Positions 47,548-62,500 of a stretch of DNA of 64,000 nt are shown one piece after another. Below the pieces are notes generated by a model. The model was not told the origin of the DNA. It did not search any database and saw only the letters and a list, made by a program, of their open reading frames with translations. A program made the position numbers and the translations under genes. This DNA is from Marisa cornuarietis (lineage: Eukaryota; Mollusca; Gastropoda; Architaenioglossa; Ampullariidae): positions 62,001 through 126,000 of the forward strand of contig SMMW01000032.1 of assembly GCA_004794655.1 (NCBI GenBank). The letters run 5' to 3'. The stretch's first letter is position 1, and the number at the start of each line of letters is the position of its first letter.

Positions 47548-50500
47548 ATGGGTCCTCAAGAGGACTACATCGAAACAGTGGTCACATGCGAAGGTGACTT
47601 CCATGACCCCCAGCTGCCACACCGCCTAGAGTTCTTCCGGAGACAGCTTAAAGACCTGCTTCTGGCTGGTATGTTTTCCTGTCCTTCAGACAAAGAAATC
47701 TTTGTGAAATTTGACCAAGTGACCAATCTTGTGTGGAACCAGTATGAAGAACAGTATGATTCCATGAGTAAATTATAAAGATTAGAAACGACAGAAAATG
47801 AAAATGGTTAGTTGAGACTGTCATAATATGGTTACAAAAGGTCATCCTGTTCTTTTCTGGAAATTTGAGGGTCCCTTTATTCCATCTGATTTAAATGATT
47901 TGTAGGATTATGTGATTTTTACAGATTTGTTTCATAATATTTCATTGTATCCTATACTGTTTCATAATATCCTATGGTGTTTGGCAGACCCACAGAAGCA
48001 GGTGATTGTAAAGAAAGTGGAGCCATGGAACAGTGTCCGTGTGACACTCAACATCCCACGCCAGGCAGCGTTGCGTCTCAAACAGCTTGCCGAGCAGGGC
48101 AGTGCACGGCTGCGGCAGCTTGGTGTACTGGCTGTCCAAATAGAAGGTGACCACCTGGTTTCCCTCACTCTGGCCACTACCGGTAACCAACGCACTGAAT
48201 TGATCCTACGTACCGCTGCCTCAAGTGCTGGGCTGAGTCAGACTGCTGCCGGTGCATCAGGGGCTGTGTTTGACTCAGGCTTGCCCAGTTCTTCAGATGA
48301 GCTGGGCTCTCCAGGCCCAACCAATGTCGAGGTGACCCGCAAGAACATTGAGGAGTACCTGAGGCAGGGCTCCTCACTTTTCCACAACTCAGTGTTGACT
48401 CCTGCAACAACAGCCAGCACTAATTACATCCCAGCATCTTCCAATGATGTCTTTAAAACACCAAGCATAGTAGAAGCTTCTGTTTTGCGGTCTGGTGGGG
48501 GTGGAAATGATAAGGTTAGTGTGGCTAGCAATATTTTGGGAAGTTCAGCACTATCTGGCCTGCACCAGCGGCTGCCAGTTCCTCCACCCAGCCATGGAAT
48601 TGCTGCTGAAACTGGCACTTTCCCGCAGCCTCTGACCAACACGACCATCAGACAGGGGCAGCAAGGAGCTAAAGCAGTAGGGATTCATACAACTGTGCAG
48701 ACGATGACAACACCCAGTCAAGCTATGGCACTACCCCAGACAGCATCAGTGGGCTTCAACATGATGTGCTTGCCTCCTCCCCCTCCATATCCCCATTCAC
48801 AGGGAGCTAGTAGTGGGGTGGCAAACCATATTGGTCGACAAGGAAGGAAAGTGACAGCATCAAGCCCACTGCTTATCAACCTATTACAGACAGAGCCCAT
48901 GGCTGCAAGTTCTTCGCCTTCCAACAGCAAAGGTCTATCTGCAGGCCAAGGCAGCATAGACAAACCTAAGAAAAAACGTCGAGTTCGGCAAAAGAAAGAT
49001 ACAGGGACTCTTACTCAGAGTGGTGGTAGTGATGAACTGATCTCTGATTCCACCTCAAGTTCAGTTATAGGTTCAGTGGTTCCATCCAGTAGTTATGTGG
49101 GAGACTCATTCTCAGCAAAAGTGAGTGTTGGTGGGTCTGTCAATGTGAACTCTTCAGGTGGGCACAATTCTGAAACCAGTATGGACACATCTAGCACACC
49201 AGCAGGAGTGGATGATGCAGTGGTAGGTAGAGGATCCTTGCAGATTTCCTCAGGATTTTCTCAGTTGGGTGGTGAAAGTATCATCAATCCCTATACTGGG
49301 CACATGGAACCCAGGGAGTTGGCCAGTGACCTAAGTCCGTTGAGAGGAGAGCCAGCACCACTTCACAGTGATGCACCCGAGGGCTCTGGTGTAGACATGG
49401 CAGTCCTTACATCCAGCCCAACTACCACCAGCCCTCCCTCCAGCACCATCACTGGCAGCTCAAGTGTCATCCCTCCTTTAGCATCTGGCATAGTGGACAG
49501 TACATTCAAGGACTCGCAACAAAGGAACTTTCCTTCTCCTCCTTTGGTTTCAGTTCCCCAGCCTACCCATCCGCATGTGGACTTAATGGAATTACGCAGG
49601 AGGCAGCACCCAAATGAATCACTTGGGAAATCTCATGCTCCTGGAGGGGGGATGCCATCTCAAGCCTATGCACAGCATCGCTCTAGTCCACTGCCGTCAG
49701 CTGTCACCCAGCCCCCTCCTTTGGCAGTGTTGGAGTTGCACAACCCCTTGCCGGCTGTAGTTGCGAACCACCCTCAATCTTCTGTCAATGGCCTGACTGT
49801 GTCTACACCTTCTGTGACTGTGCCAGCAAATGGGGATAGTTTAGGAGAGATGCATCTTGGTAGTTCGGGCATTTTGACAGCATCACCAGCTTCAGTCGTT
49901 CCAGTCTCTAAATCAGAACTCAGCAGACTGTCATCTGAACCAGTTCAAAACAAGGAGTTTGAAAGTTGTGTGACAGATTCTGCCAGTGATGTGAGTGCAA
50001 AGTCTTCAAACTCCACAGATGATGTACCGGCACCACAACCTGATGTCCTTGTGGCCAATGCGCACCCATTTTTAGCACAGGGACGAACAGAATGTGCAGC
50101 AGTGGCCAGCTTGCATCACTCGCTTCATCGTGCTCTAATCAAGAGCAGTGTCACTGCTGAAAACCCATCTCTTGCATTGCTCAACATGTCACCTGCCCCA
50201 GCAGTTCTTTCCCCTCCTCAAGCTGTTCAGCGTGTGGCAGTTGGTGACAGTGCTAGTGTGGGCACTGCTAGTCCCACCGGCAGCAAAACTCTTTCAGAGG
50301 GAGATGACAGTTCCAACCACAGCTGTATTGGTCCTGATGGGCCATCTGATGCCACCAGTGCAGGAACTGCATTGTTGGATGGTGCCACGACTAAGGTGTA
50401 CAACAATGACTCTGGTGTTGGAAGTTCTTCAGAGCGTTCGGATGACACCCCATCAGAGGCAGGGGATGGAGAGTATCATTCAGGGACAGGTGTACTGGGC

Positions 50501-53500
50501 GATGGCACTGCAGCAGAGGGAGGCTCATGTACCAAGCAAGTGATAGGAGGAAATAAGGGAATTGTCAACTGTGAACCCTCAACAAGCAAACCAGACAGCC
50601 ATTTGACTATTGGCTTTGTGCATAACAGTCAGATAGCCCCAGGCATGCTTAATAGAAAAGATGCTATAGTATCTGCACTTCAGGATGCTGCAGCCATGGG
50701 CCACCAGCACAGCCAAAGCAGTGCTTCTGCAGAAAAATCCATTCCAGCAGGTAAGATGAAAGTGTAAATCTGTGTAATTCTGATGTTTCATTTATGTGCA
50801 GTCACCATACAGTTATGCTCAAATTTGACAATACCATACATTTGAGTGGGAGGAAGTAATGATAATTCTATATTATGTAACTTTGTACATTGTTAATTGA
50901 TTCTCTCACTCTTTTTTAATTTTTTATTTAATGCTCACAGCCTATTAAAAAAAGAGTAATGCATGTTATTAGAAACTCTTTCATGAGCTCTTAATCTAAT
51001 TGGATCACGAAAGTTGATGGTTGTAAACTACTCAGCTAAGGGACAAGTAGCATAGAAAGGTATGTAAATCACTTGTTCAATCTTTTGAGTTAGAAAATGG
51101 TTGTTCAGGATTTCTATAAGCAGTCCTATGGTGGCTAGCTTAACTGCAACCATTGTGTTGTGATTATTTAAAACTGTCCTTGCATAATGTAAATGAACTT
51201 CAACCAGTTGCATCCAGAAACTGGACTGGTGCCGTCCAACATGCATGTGTTAATGGGCTAATCTAGTGATTTTTTGAAGTACAATCCAAGATACATAGTA
51301 TATTTTCTTTATTTGGAAATCTGTTTATTGCAGCTTCTAAAATAGAAAACCTTAGCCAGAAGTAGTGCATATTTTGCCAGATCTTCCATTTAAAGATTTT
51401 TTTTTTATTAATTTGGCCATGCATCATGTGCATTCAACTCATTCGGGTAATCAGTTTGTGGATATTGTTAAAGTTCATTTTCATGGTGGCAACCTATCTT
51501 GATTGAGTTAAGATTTGTTCTGAGGTTTGGTAAATATGCATGTAGTGGAAATTCCCAGTTGTGTGATTTCTTTTTTAGTGTTCTTTTTGCTTACTCAAGC
51601 AGGAAATTGTGTCAGTTGTAGTAGGTAGCAACAGCTAAAAATTAATATTGACTATAGTCAAATTGTTTTAGATTTTTCAAAAAGAGTCTTGAAACCAATG
51701 AAAAACAACAAAAATCATGAAAACATCTGTAATAGTTTCAGAGTTACAGGGTTCTGAAATGAGTTACCATGTTGAAAACCTGAGAAATCACAAAAATCAG
51801 TCTAGTTCAGACAGGATAATCAATCAATCAATCAGTCTTCTTTGGGCTCGCCACTGATGTTGATCGGCTGAAACCCGCTTCAGGTGACCCCATGTCCAGC
51901 CCTTTCCTTTCATCTCCCTTTCCACTGTTCTTCTCCAAGTTTCAGACAGGATAAACAAACACTTATTATTAAATGATGTACTTAGTTAATTATATTACTG
52001 TTTGATTTCCACTACTTGCAGATGAATCTTACAAAGTGCCATGTTATCCTTACTCAACATGATCTGACAGCACATCTCAAAAACAAGAAAGAAAAAAAAG
52101 ATAAAAAAGAACAAAAGAAAAATGCAAAAATGTGTCGAGTTGCATGGAAGGCCATGTTTGGTGGATCATATTATTTGTATTTTTAAGTATATTATGGGTG
52201 AACTGATTTATATAGATCATGTATGCTCTTTATGGGAATTTGTTTTAGGTTGGCTATATTGAAATTTGATGGTAGTAAGGCAAAGTGGAAAATGTTAAAA
52301 GATGTCCACTCCAGAGACCATTATGATTAAGTGACATGTCATGGAAAATTAAACATTACATATTTATTTATTGATTGATTTACTATAAGTTTTGAGAGAA
52401 ACTTCATAATTGCATTATCTTTAACTTGAAGTAAGCTACATATGTGTAACTTGAAGATATAATACTTCTGAATTATATTAACTGCATTTGGTACAAAGTT
52501 ATGATGTGCAGATCAGGTGCCAGTAGTTTCCAAATTCCATTTCAGATTCAGTTATAAGCTATAAAATAACATTAAGTTTGATAAATAAGACTATAATAAA
52601 TTATAGATTAATAAATTTTGACTTTTCGAGAAAAGAAAACAGCTTTGTGGTAAATAATTATTTCTTAAGTCTGTACTGCGGAACATCTCTGAACTTTAAC
52701 ACATTCTTCAAAAAGTGTTTGGTATCATTCCATTCCATGTCTTGCTGTGGGTATATAATCTGGTCTTTTAGGCTTAGTATAAACATTTCAGGCCAGATAC
52801 TTTTTCTCCCTTGCTCCAGGGACCAACAAAGCAACATAGCAATTTATCTCTTTTAATGCTTCATTTGGTGCATCATCCATACATAAAATTTAAAAAACAC
52901 TTTAAATATAAATTATCACTTTATTAGTATTATCACTGGGGGGGGGGGGAGAAAAGTATGTGAGTACTTTAAATTAATAAAGTTGGATTATACACACAAG
53001 AACAAAATCTGCAATAGTACACAACTACAATCTGCAGCAGTTGACAAAATAGTTGTCTAGGTGATGGGAATAGTCTTTCATAATACCAGAAAAACCGCAT
53101 CTGTGCATTTTTCTTAGATTTTGTATTTCAGTCAACCAATGGTATCTCCATTTCACGCACGTATTAGTAGCAGCCATGCTGCTACCTAATTGTAGTCATT
53201 CATATGCTTTTGAAGACCAATTTTGAAGATTATGTACGAAAGCCCACTAAGCAGGTTGCCGATTTCTAGGTAAGATACTGTTATCAAATGTTGAGAATGA
53301 GTTAACACAATGGTTGCATGTACTATTTCAATAGCTTTACCTGTTGGAAATAGCATGAATTTATAATTAGTTTGCAAATTTGTGCACTTACAAGTAGCTA
53401 TAAAGTTTGAGTGGCTCATCATCATTATGCTTATGCACACAGGCATGCCTTAACTAAAACCAGAAACAGATGCAACTGAACCTTGGGCTATAAACTAAAA

Positions 53501-56500
53501 ATTGAAATTTAAAAAGTGTACAAAGATCAATAGAGTTCTTTTGCACTTTATTTCATGTTTGTTGTGCTGATCATCAACTAGAAGTTACAGAATCTGATTT
53601 TTTTTTTTGGTTATCCATGATATTTAGATAAAATGATTGCCACAAGGTTCAAAAATGAAAATACTTCTCTCTTGTGCTTAGTGTCCTAAAGGATGGTGGC
53701 CTTCCCTTACTTGATAACAGCGATAGTATCTCAGCTAAATGCCATGCTTTTCACAGTTTGACAAGATGTGACTGGTATTTTAGAATTCTAGGTGAATCTT
53801 TATACTTTCACCATAGAAAGCATGTTAAACCACAGTCTCTGACAAATAATACTGGTTACTGTAAGGTTGTGGTTCTACACATTCTACAGAGTAAGTTGAT
53901 TAAGATAGGGTTTACTGAACTTGCTGAAAGTTTCAATTTGTACTAGTTACAGTGCTCATGATATTGGCTCATTGAAACTTCTTTCAGATGCTTCTCAACA
54001 GGGTCTGAACAACTGATCTAATTTTGTCAGGTGGCCAGGTAGACCTAGTGTTTGTGTTTGACAGCTAGAGCTGATGTGGGGGTATTGTTTAAACTTGTGG
54101 CTCACATGCAGATTCTGATGAGATGCTGATGAAGTCCGTGCATCCTGTGGCATCTTCTTCACAAGGTGTTCCCATTTTAAACAAGGGCATGCCCAGCATG
54201 GCTGTTCAGTACCTGTCCAGTGCCCATCCAGATGTTCACCAGCAAATTTCTCACCATAAAAACAGAGTGGCCAACTGCCAGGTGTGTACATAGCTTATGA
54301 AAGTAGTGGCCATTCTTCATCTTGTTCATGGGAATGATACTTTCCTTTATCTGATTTAGTGTGCTCTAAAACTTGTTTTTTTGGGGGGTGGGGGTGGATG
54401 CATGGGAAGGGTTTTAATTTTCTGTCAGTGGTGGTGTCATTGTAGTATTTTCAGCATTTGTTAGTGATGGTGTGGAAATTTGTCAGGCTCTGAAATGTTT
54501 ATAATTCATGGAGAAATTCTTATTGATAGTGTTGATAGTTAAAACACTGTGCATTAGTCTATTAATTGGTTTGGGGAATATTTTGCACAGAAGAAATGCA
54601 TCTGCAAAATGTTCAGAGGAACCATACATGATTAGCACCAAAAGGCATCAGGTGTTGATTGTGATTAGGAATTTTTTTATTTTACTGTTTTAGGTGTCAG
54701 GTGTGCATCAGAATGGGCCGGTTCTTTTGCCTCATGCTCATGCACCTGAGCAACCACTATCCAGCAGCCAAGGGAATTCCTTGCCACACTTGATTTCTTC
54801 GTATACTTCAGGCATACAGGTCTCGTCGCTACCACATACCCCTGGCTCATCTGTTCCGCATAGTGCAGGTTCCTCTGTTCTCCAGCCATCATCTATGCCC
54901 CATGCCAGAGGAATATCTGGAACAGGGACCACTAGCTTGGCACTTGCTCATCCTGGGGGCAAGCCAGGTGTCCATGTGACCAGTCCAGCTCCATCGACCA
55001 GCACCATGCCTCGTTTGCCTTATATGCAGGGTGTAACGCTATCATGTGCTTCTACCCACTCGCCTAGCATAACAGTTTCTCGCACACAAAGCCTAGCTGT
55101 CTCTCATACACACATGTCAGTACTGTCAAGCTCACCAACCACAAGTGTAGCCTGTGCAGTAGGACCTGTTACAACATCTATCACAGGTACAACCCAAAAC
55201 TGTGTACTATCTTCTGGACATAACACTGACATTAAAACAGCCGTGGTCAACATCACTGACTCCAGCAAGAGTAATGCTATTGTCCCTGTGACCGTCATGG
55301 CCTCTAGCAAACAGCATGGCTTCTCTGTAGCTACAGTCACCACTGCTACAATTACCACACCTACAGCTACAGGTAAGATGCTGGGTAATGATTTGGTTAA
55401 AAGTTTTCTTCCACCCCCCACCCCCCAAAAACATTCTAGAGTGTTTATAAAATGTTTTTTTTTTAGGTTAGTTCGGAGGGTTTTGTTTTCAAGAAAGCTT
55501 TTTTCTTTAACCACATAAAATTGTGTTTAAATTTTCACTAGAGTTTTAAAGTTTTCTCTGTTTTTGGTGAGTAAGTGATGATGTTGGAGGAGAGCTTAAG
55601 AGTGTAATGATTCTGTGTATGATTGGAACAGTTATTCCAAACATTTCCTGTTGTGAGTGATATCTACAATCGTTTGCAAAAAATTGTCACTGTAATTTCC
55701 CTTATTTAGTCATTATTTATTTTGCGCATAACATCAAGGAACACTTCATGACACTTTCTCTCTCTATTTTTTTCCCCGCCTCATTAGATGCTGTTGCTTT
55801 GCCAGGTTCTCGACTTCATCACAAGCATCCAGCAGCTGCTCCTCACAGTACAGACTTGATGGACACCAGCAGCCTCGAGGCAGCAGTCTCACTTCCGGAA
55901 ATGATGGTAGGCACTGTTGGTGAAGCCAGTGACCTTGATGTGCTGGAAGAGGCACATCAACTGTTTTATGGGAATTCAGGGGAGGCCACGTCTCTTTCAA
56001 GCTTTGATGAGGATTTGATGCTTGCTTCCCATCCCACCCGTGACAATGGTATGGTGGGGTACCTTGAGGCTGGAGGGCGCCACTCCTCATCCAATGGCAA
56101 TGGGAGCATGAGCATAGGAAGTGTTGGAGGTGGAACCATCAGCGCGGAAGTACGCAACGCCAACATCACAAGCATGTACTGCAAGCGGTCATCTCCTGTC
56201 AACGTGAATATGCTGAACCACATCTATGCACCTGGTCTGCCTCTTCCAAGACGCTTGACAGAGTCAGTGCAACGCTTGGTAAAGCCTTTGCCTACTACAG
56301 AGACTGCATTGCCACCTGTCCGTGCCTGCAAATCTCCTGGTGCCAGCAGCTCCAGGCACAGCACTAATGGCTCAACATCACCAGGGAGAGCTTCCCAGGG
56401 TGGCGCTCGATCTCCAGGGGCGAGCCTATCCTCAGCCCGGGTTCTGTCTTTTGACAAAGCCCCTGTCGGTCCTTCAAACAACATGGCTGTGCTGCCGTCC

Positions 56501-59500
56501 AACATGGCAAGAGGCAGCTATCACCCGGCCCAATATTCAGAGCACAGTGGCTGTGACCTAAACTCCATGCACTCCAGCTCTTTAAAAACTGGAGTGGCAC
56601 CACACCTCCAGTCTGCAAACCCTTCCACTGCTGTGGCTGTGCCTAATGCCCAGAGTTATGCTTCTGCAAGCACATGTTTCAGTCAGCAGCCCTCCACCTC
56701 GGGCATTTGCACACAGTCTCATGGGGGATTTCCTCAGTTGATGGGCCCATGTGCGCAGACTCCGTGGTCTGGGCCTCATAATCCTGCCCCAGGAACAGGG
56801 GGCAGGTTGCAGCCACCCCCACCACCTTTGGTGTCATCCACCTCTGCAACTTTGACCACACAGGTGCACCCTCCCAGTACCAGCACACCACATCTGTATC
56901 ACCATCACATAAGTGGCAAGAATTCTGCTATGTCTCACCCTGCCTCCCACATTCCCCAGCTGCTACCTCTCAGTACTTCTGCTTTCCATCCTGCAACGAC
57001 TGCCTCTGTTGTTGTAACAACCTCATCTGTTCATGGTCTCTGTGCATCCATGACATCATCTGAGCAAGTGCCAGAGGTTAGCCTTGTGCCGAGCCAGACA
57101 ACCATTACTACACCAGGTGGCAGCATCATCAGTGGTCCCAGTCATCCTCTTCCACCACCACCTGTATTGGTGCAGCGAGCTCCATCCCCTTCAGTGCCTG
57201 TGTGCACTAGCTCACAGTCAGGGTCACTTGACTGGGGGGCGACAAGCGAGGACAGTCCAACTCAAGCATCATCATTTGCCCTGTCACATCCTTCGCCATC
57301 TGCATCATTTATAAAACAGGCATCACCCCATGCTGCCTCCTCTGTTACCACCATAGCAGTGCCTGTCACCGCCACTGCTACAGCAGCATGTGTTTCTGGT
57401 GTTGAAGGGCTGCAGGCAGCTGTTTTGACTTCAGCGTCAGTTGTATCAGTATCGGCTGTTGCACCCCTTGCAAGCACAGCTCCATTCACAACTTCAGATG
57501 GTGCCCTTGGGACAGCTGGTGTGGCTTTGTTTACATCTGTGAATCCCAACTTGGCCTCAGATTCACCATCAACAGGTACAGTATACATGGAAAAGAATCC
57601 TACACAGACAGTGGATTCTCAACCCACCAGCATTGAACATTTTTACTCCAGTGCACATACACAGGCAGCAGAAGGCAGGAGTCATGGCAGCAAAATCTCA
57701 GAAGGACACGATACAGTAGCTTGTGCAGAATTACTAAGGGAGCCAGGACATGAAAATGGACAAGGAGTAGGCTCCCTTGCTGCAGCAAAAGTAATGTCTT
57801 CTGTCAGTGGACAGGAAGCAAGCATTACAACTGCTGATTTTTCTAACCTGACATGGAGCCAGCCAGCCAGTGCCAATCACTCACATGACCTCCATTTTGT
57901 GACATCAGAACATGCCAGCAATTTCCATCATAACTTGGACACCGCTCTAGTGCCATTGGCACCTGATGCTCCAGTCACTAAAGTTCAGGACTCTAATGTA
58001 GAAGACATGTGTAAGGTCTTGGTCACCAGTTCTCATTCTGTTCCAGCAGTAGGCAGTTGTTGTACAACAGCATGTAATTCTGGCATAAGCACAAACAATG
58101 CTGCAGTGTCCATCGCTGAGCTTGCTTCAGGTGACACTCACAGTGCCTCAGACTTACATAGCAGCACAGCTGCTACAGTGGATTCATGTACTACAGTGAT
58201 GAGTAAAGCACATGGTTTGTTAAAGCATGTGCATGCAGATGCTGTAGTAACTAATATGCATATTGGTACCATAGCCTCAGCTCAAGAATCATCAGTAGCA
58301 AATATACACTTAGGTCCTGCAGCACAAAATGTTCCCTCAACTAGCACACAAGGCACAGATGACACCGGTCACAATGGTTTGTTAACAAACATGCATAGGA
58401 GTAGCTCATTGGCTGCCAACAATTTTCAGGTAAATAACACAGCTAGCAGCTCAGTGTCTTCTGCTTTTGTGACTAGCGAACATGCTGGTTCAGTGTTGAT
58501 GACTCAGACCACCCTAGAAGTGACCTCTGTCACAGCTAAAACCTTAGTGCCACATACCAGTGCTTCTGTGACACACACCAACTCCCAGGATGCTGCTTCA
58601 CTGGAATCAGTGTCAGAAGTAGTGGTTGTCCCGGATATAACCAAGAATCACGTGAGCTTGGTAGCTTTAGCTCAAAAGGCTGCTGCACAGGCCAGCGCCC
58701 TAAAAAACCTGGCACCAGACAGGCTTGCACGTGCTGTCACACCCATTCATTTGAAAGCAAGTGCACCTCAGAGCAGTCCAGCTGCTGAGTTATGTTCTGT
58801 GGTGGTTCCAGATGCATGCAGCACTGGTGATGCTGGTAAAGAGGCTTATGTTGATGGAGAGGGCAGCTGGGGTCAGGGTGCTGGGATGGGGAGCAATGAG
58901 GGTTTGGTTGCATCTACCCAGCCCCCAGTTCTTTCTCTCTCTTCAGCAGCTACTCCCATGCCTGAGGAAGTGGAAAACTCCTCCTTTCCACTTGCTGAAA
59001 ATCCTCACTCTAGACCACCACTGCTGCATCCTGCACCACTGTTATCGTCTGCACCGACTATAGTGCCCTCGGCAACACCACCACCTCCATCGCTTACACC
59101 TGTGCTGCAGGAGTTTGGCAAGAAAGACTCACAAATGCCATCTTGCACCAGCCAGAGCAGCAAGCCTGATGGAGCACCATCAGATGTAGCAGTGACTGCA
59201 AAGCATGGTGACAAAGAGGCAGTGGCAGGCTTGTCTGATTCGCTTGAGGAAGCCTCCACCAAAACTCGTCGCATCACTCGCAAACGAAGATCTACACAAA
59301 GTGAGTCTGATAGTGGAGAACCAGCCCCCAAGTTAAACAGCGTTGAGCCAGAGGCCATCGTAACCGCCCTTGACAGTGGAATTGTGACCAAACAGACAAC
59401 AGAGAGTGGTAAAGCAATTGTTTGGGACCAGCCTCCTCGACTTTCACGGGAAGGCAAGAAAAGTTCTGGCTCTTCTGGCTTTTCTGGAGATGAGAAAGAT

Positions 59501-62500
59501 AAAGCCTCCTCCAAGACTAGTAGTAGTAATAATGATGCAGCACATCACCACCACTTTGAACGCAACATCATTGAGGCTACACCAGAAGAAATTGCCAAGA
59601 AAAATGCTGCCAGTTCAGCAGGCAGGCGACGAGCCTTCTATGCCTATGTTTTAGAAAAATCTCTTGGCCAATGTAAGTATACAAGTTTATTTTTTAAAGG
59701 CTAGAATAATGAAAAAAGGTGTTCAAAAAGGATAGTTTAATTGTAGTAATAATAAATGCAAGATTTGTAGTGTATGCATGTAAGGAGCAGGGTCTTAGCG
59801 CTTGAGACAAGTTGTACATGCAGTGAAATGATATGGCAATAGTGCAAGAGGCTGACTTGTTGAAAGATGCATTATCACTTCTTTTTCATGAAGTGCTGTT
59901 ATCATGGACTTTAAAAAGTAATCAGGTTTGAAAGGCTGTGGAGTAAACTTGAAAAATAGATTTTAAGGCTGTGAAATTGTGAAACTAACGTTAAAAATGT
60001 AAGTCTGGTATTATAATTTTGGCTAAAATAAGTCAGAGTAAGTATTGATTGCTATAAAACTCATGTTCTATGCTTGTGACCATAAGCCTATGAAGTGCAA
60101 AATCATAGTTTTGTGACAAATGAGCTGCTGGTACCACTATCAGTTATTTCACATGCCTCGTAACTAAGGTTTGCACTACTGGCCTTCTAATCGAGGTGCT
60201 CAGATCATTTTAGTTATGTGACACACAAACATTATTCATTTGATTTTAAACTTATTCTTCAGTATTAATATTCACACTTTGTCAGCTTTCATGCTTGATT
60301 TAATTTTTTTCCAGCTCTGTCACTTGTGTCAATTTTTTTCTTTATGCTGGGTGTCAGTTCATAGTTCTCACATCAAGCAAGCCCTTCTGTTCTGAAGATA
60401 GAGTCCTGTTCTGAGTCAGTTAAACTGCTTGCACTTTTCACTGAACTGTGTGACATTTTGACCCTTTGTAACAGATACAGGGTAAAGTAAACACAAAAAC
60501 TTTAGATGTAAATGAGAGGACAAAGGCAGGCTGACTGACAATTACAAGTGAATTTCCACCTCTTTCTAGAGCAAATTTTTGTCAGCTTAACCTTGCTGCA
60601 GACATTGCTTGGGTTACAAGCACCTAAGATGGTACAAACTGCTTGGGGGCAGAGAGAAGAAACTGACAAAGTAGTCAGTAGAAGCCCAGCAAGTTGAATT
60701 TTTACAATTATTTTAAAAAATTAATTCTTTATTTTTCTTTTTACAAACAGGAAAATGAGTTACTTCAAATCTGTATAGTTTGAACATATGTACTAGTCAA
60801 CTGTACATTGAAAGACCCTAACATCAACCAGATAGTTGAATGACTCAATATAGTACTCAGATAAAGAAAGAGGGAACATGAGATATGAGGCTGCTTGCTC
60901 AGTTAAAATGGATTTTATGATTTTGAAGTAAGGAAAGAGCAAAGCAACTTGTTTATAATTATAGTGTCATGTGGTAGCCTGCGGTGAGTGATGTGAATTG
61001 TCAATCAGCTGCTTAATTACTTTGAAATTTCAAATAATGTAAATGACGGACAAAATTTGTCACAATACTAGTTCAGTAGTCAGTAAAAATAATTATTTTT
61101 ATTTCCTAATTTGTGCAGTAGAACTGTCCAGAAAGATACTGTTGATTATACTGTTCAGCATTGTAAGCCCCTTGTTTTACAAAGGTTACACATTGTTTTC
61201 TCATGTTTAACATAATTTGGAAACAAGATATCTACTTTTTAGTGCATCTATAGACAATATTTCTTCGGTATTTGCCTGACTAAATGGCTGATTCTCATTT
61301 CATCTCAATGGATTAAACAAAGGAGTGTAAACGTGTTAAAGTGTCTTCTGGAAAATGGTAGGGCATACAAAATATTCACATCAAAAACATTCCTTATCTG
61401 TAACAAGGGAATTGCTTACAAATGTGCTGTTTATTCAGAAGGATGTATTTGTGTCTTGCCAGCTTACTTTGACACACCAGTCCTGTGTGGGCGCACACGA
61501 AGCCAGTCTTCGACAACAGCTAAGGACAGCAACACCGCTACCACAACAGCAGCTACTGCAGCCCCTTTACAGATCCCTCAGATTGCAGGCACATCTGCAT
61601 CCCAGAATGCACAAGGGCATAAAGAAGACACTGAGGTCACTACACCTGGTTCCAAACGCTCTACCCGCTCGCTAAGAACAAAGGGTACAAATGGCAGTTA
61701 CATTTTCCTTGTCTCCTGTGTACACACTTTTCTGCAATGTTGCTGTTGGTCTTTCTGCCTTATGATATTTCTTTGTAAAAAAAAAAAAAGTCAGACTTTA
61801 TGTCAATGTAAAGACGATACGTGTATTTACAATATAAACAAATTAAACAATATAGAGGGAAAATAAATGTTCGTTTTATGGCATTTAAATTTCTTGCTGG
61901 TGGGGAAATGCAAGAACTTTTAGCTGTGGTTGAAAATATGTCTAAAATAATGCAGTGTATTAGCTGGACTGGAAAGTGATGTCCTTTCTCCTGACAGACA
62001 TGAGGGGACTGCCCTCTGTATTTTTCGTCTTGTCCCTGGATATTCATTGACTTTGGTGTCTCCTGTTTTCTTTTGCTTTTTGTTGTGCCATGTACAACAG
62101 TTTTCGATCAGTCTATGCCTGTGCCTATTTATTTTTATCTGTAGACCACTTCTTCCACTAACAGCCAGTGTAGCCAACTGTTCATCTTGGCCATCTGATT
62201 AAAGGTTTTTTCACTTTATAGGATTGATTGTTTCCATTTCTCTGCAGCTGTAGGTTTTTGTTTTTGCTGTACAAACCATGCAATCTTCACATTTTCTAAT
62301 CTACTGGCTTTGTGCATCTTTGCTACATTTTCCACCACATGTTTAGATTTCAGATCTGTGCTTGTACACGACCTTGATACCCCACGGTGAGAAGTGTGCT
62401 TGTTTTGCCTCTTCCTCCATGGATTTTATAGACTAATTTGCATACTGCTTCTGTTCCATAATTGATCTTGTTACACCTCTAGCAGTTACTACTGTTATGA

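Noticed and set aside
53674..53946. 90-codon plus-strand open frame in NCOA6 intron 3
   Set aside because: It is not flanked by frame-compatible splice sites with NCOA6 exons 3 and 4, which join perfectly without it, and it resembles no family.
48238..59514. Many long open frames on the minus strand opposite the two large NCOA6 exons
   Set aside because: They are antisense shadows of GC-richer coding exons, without family resemblance.
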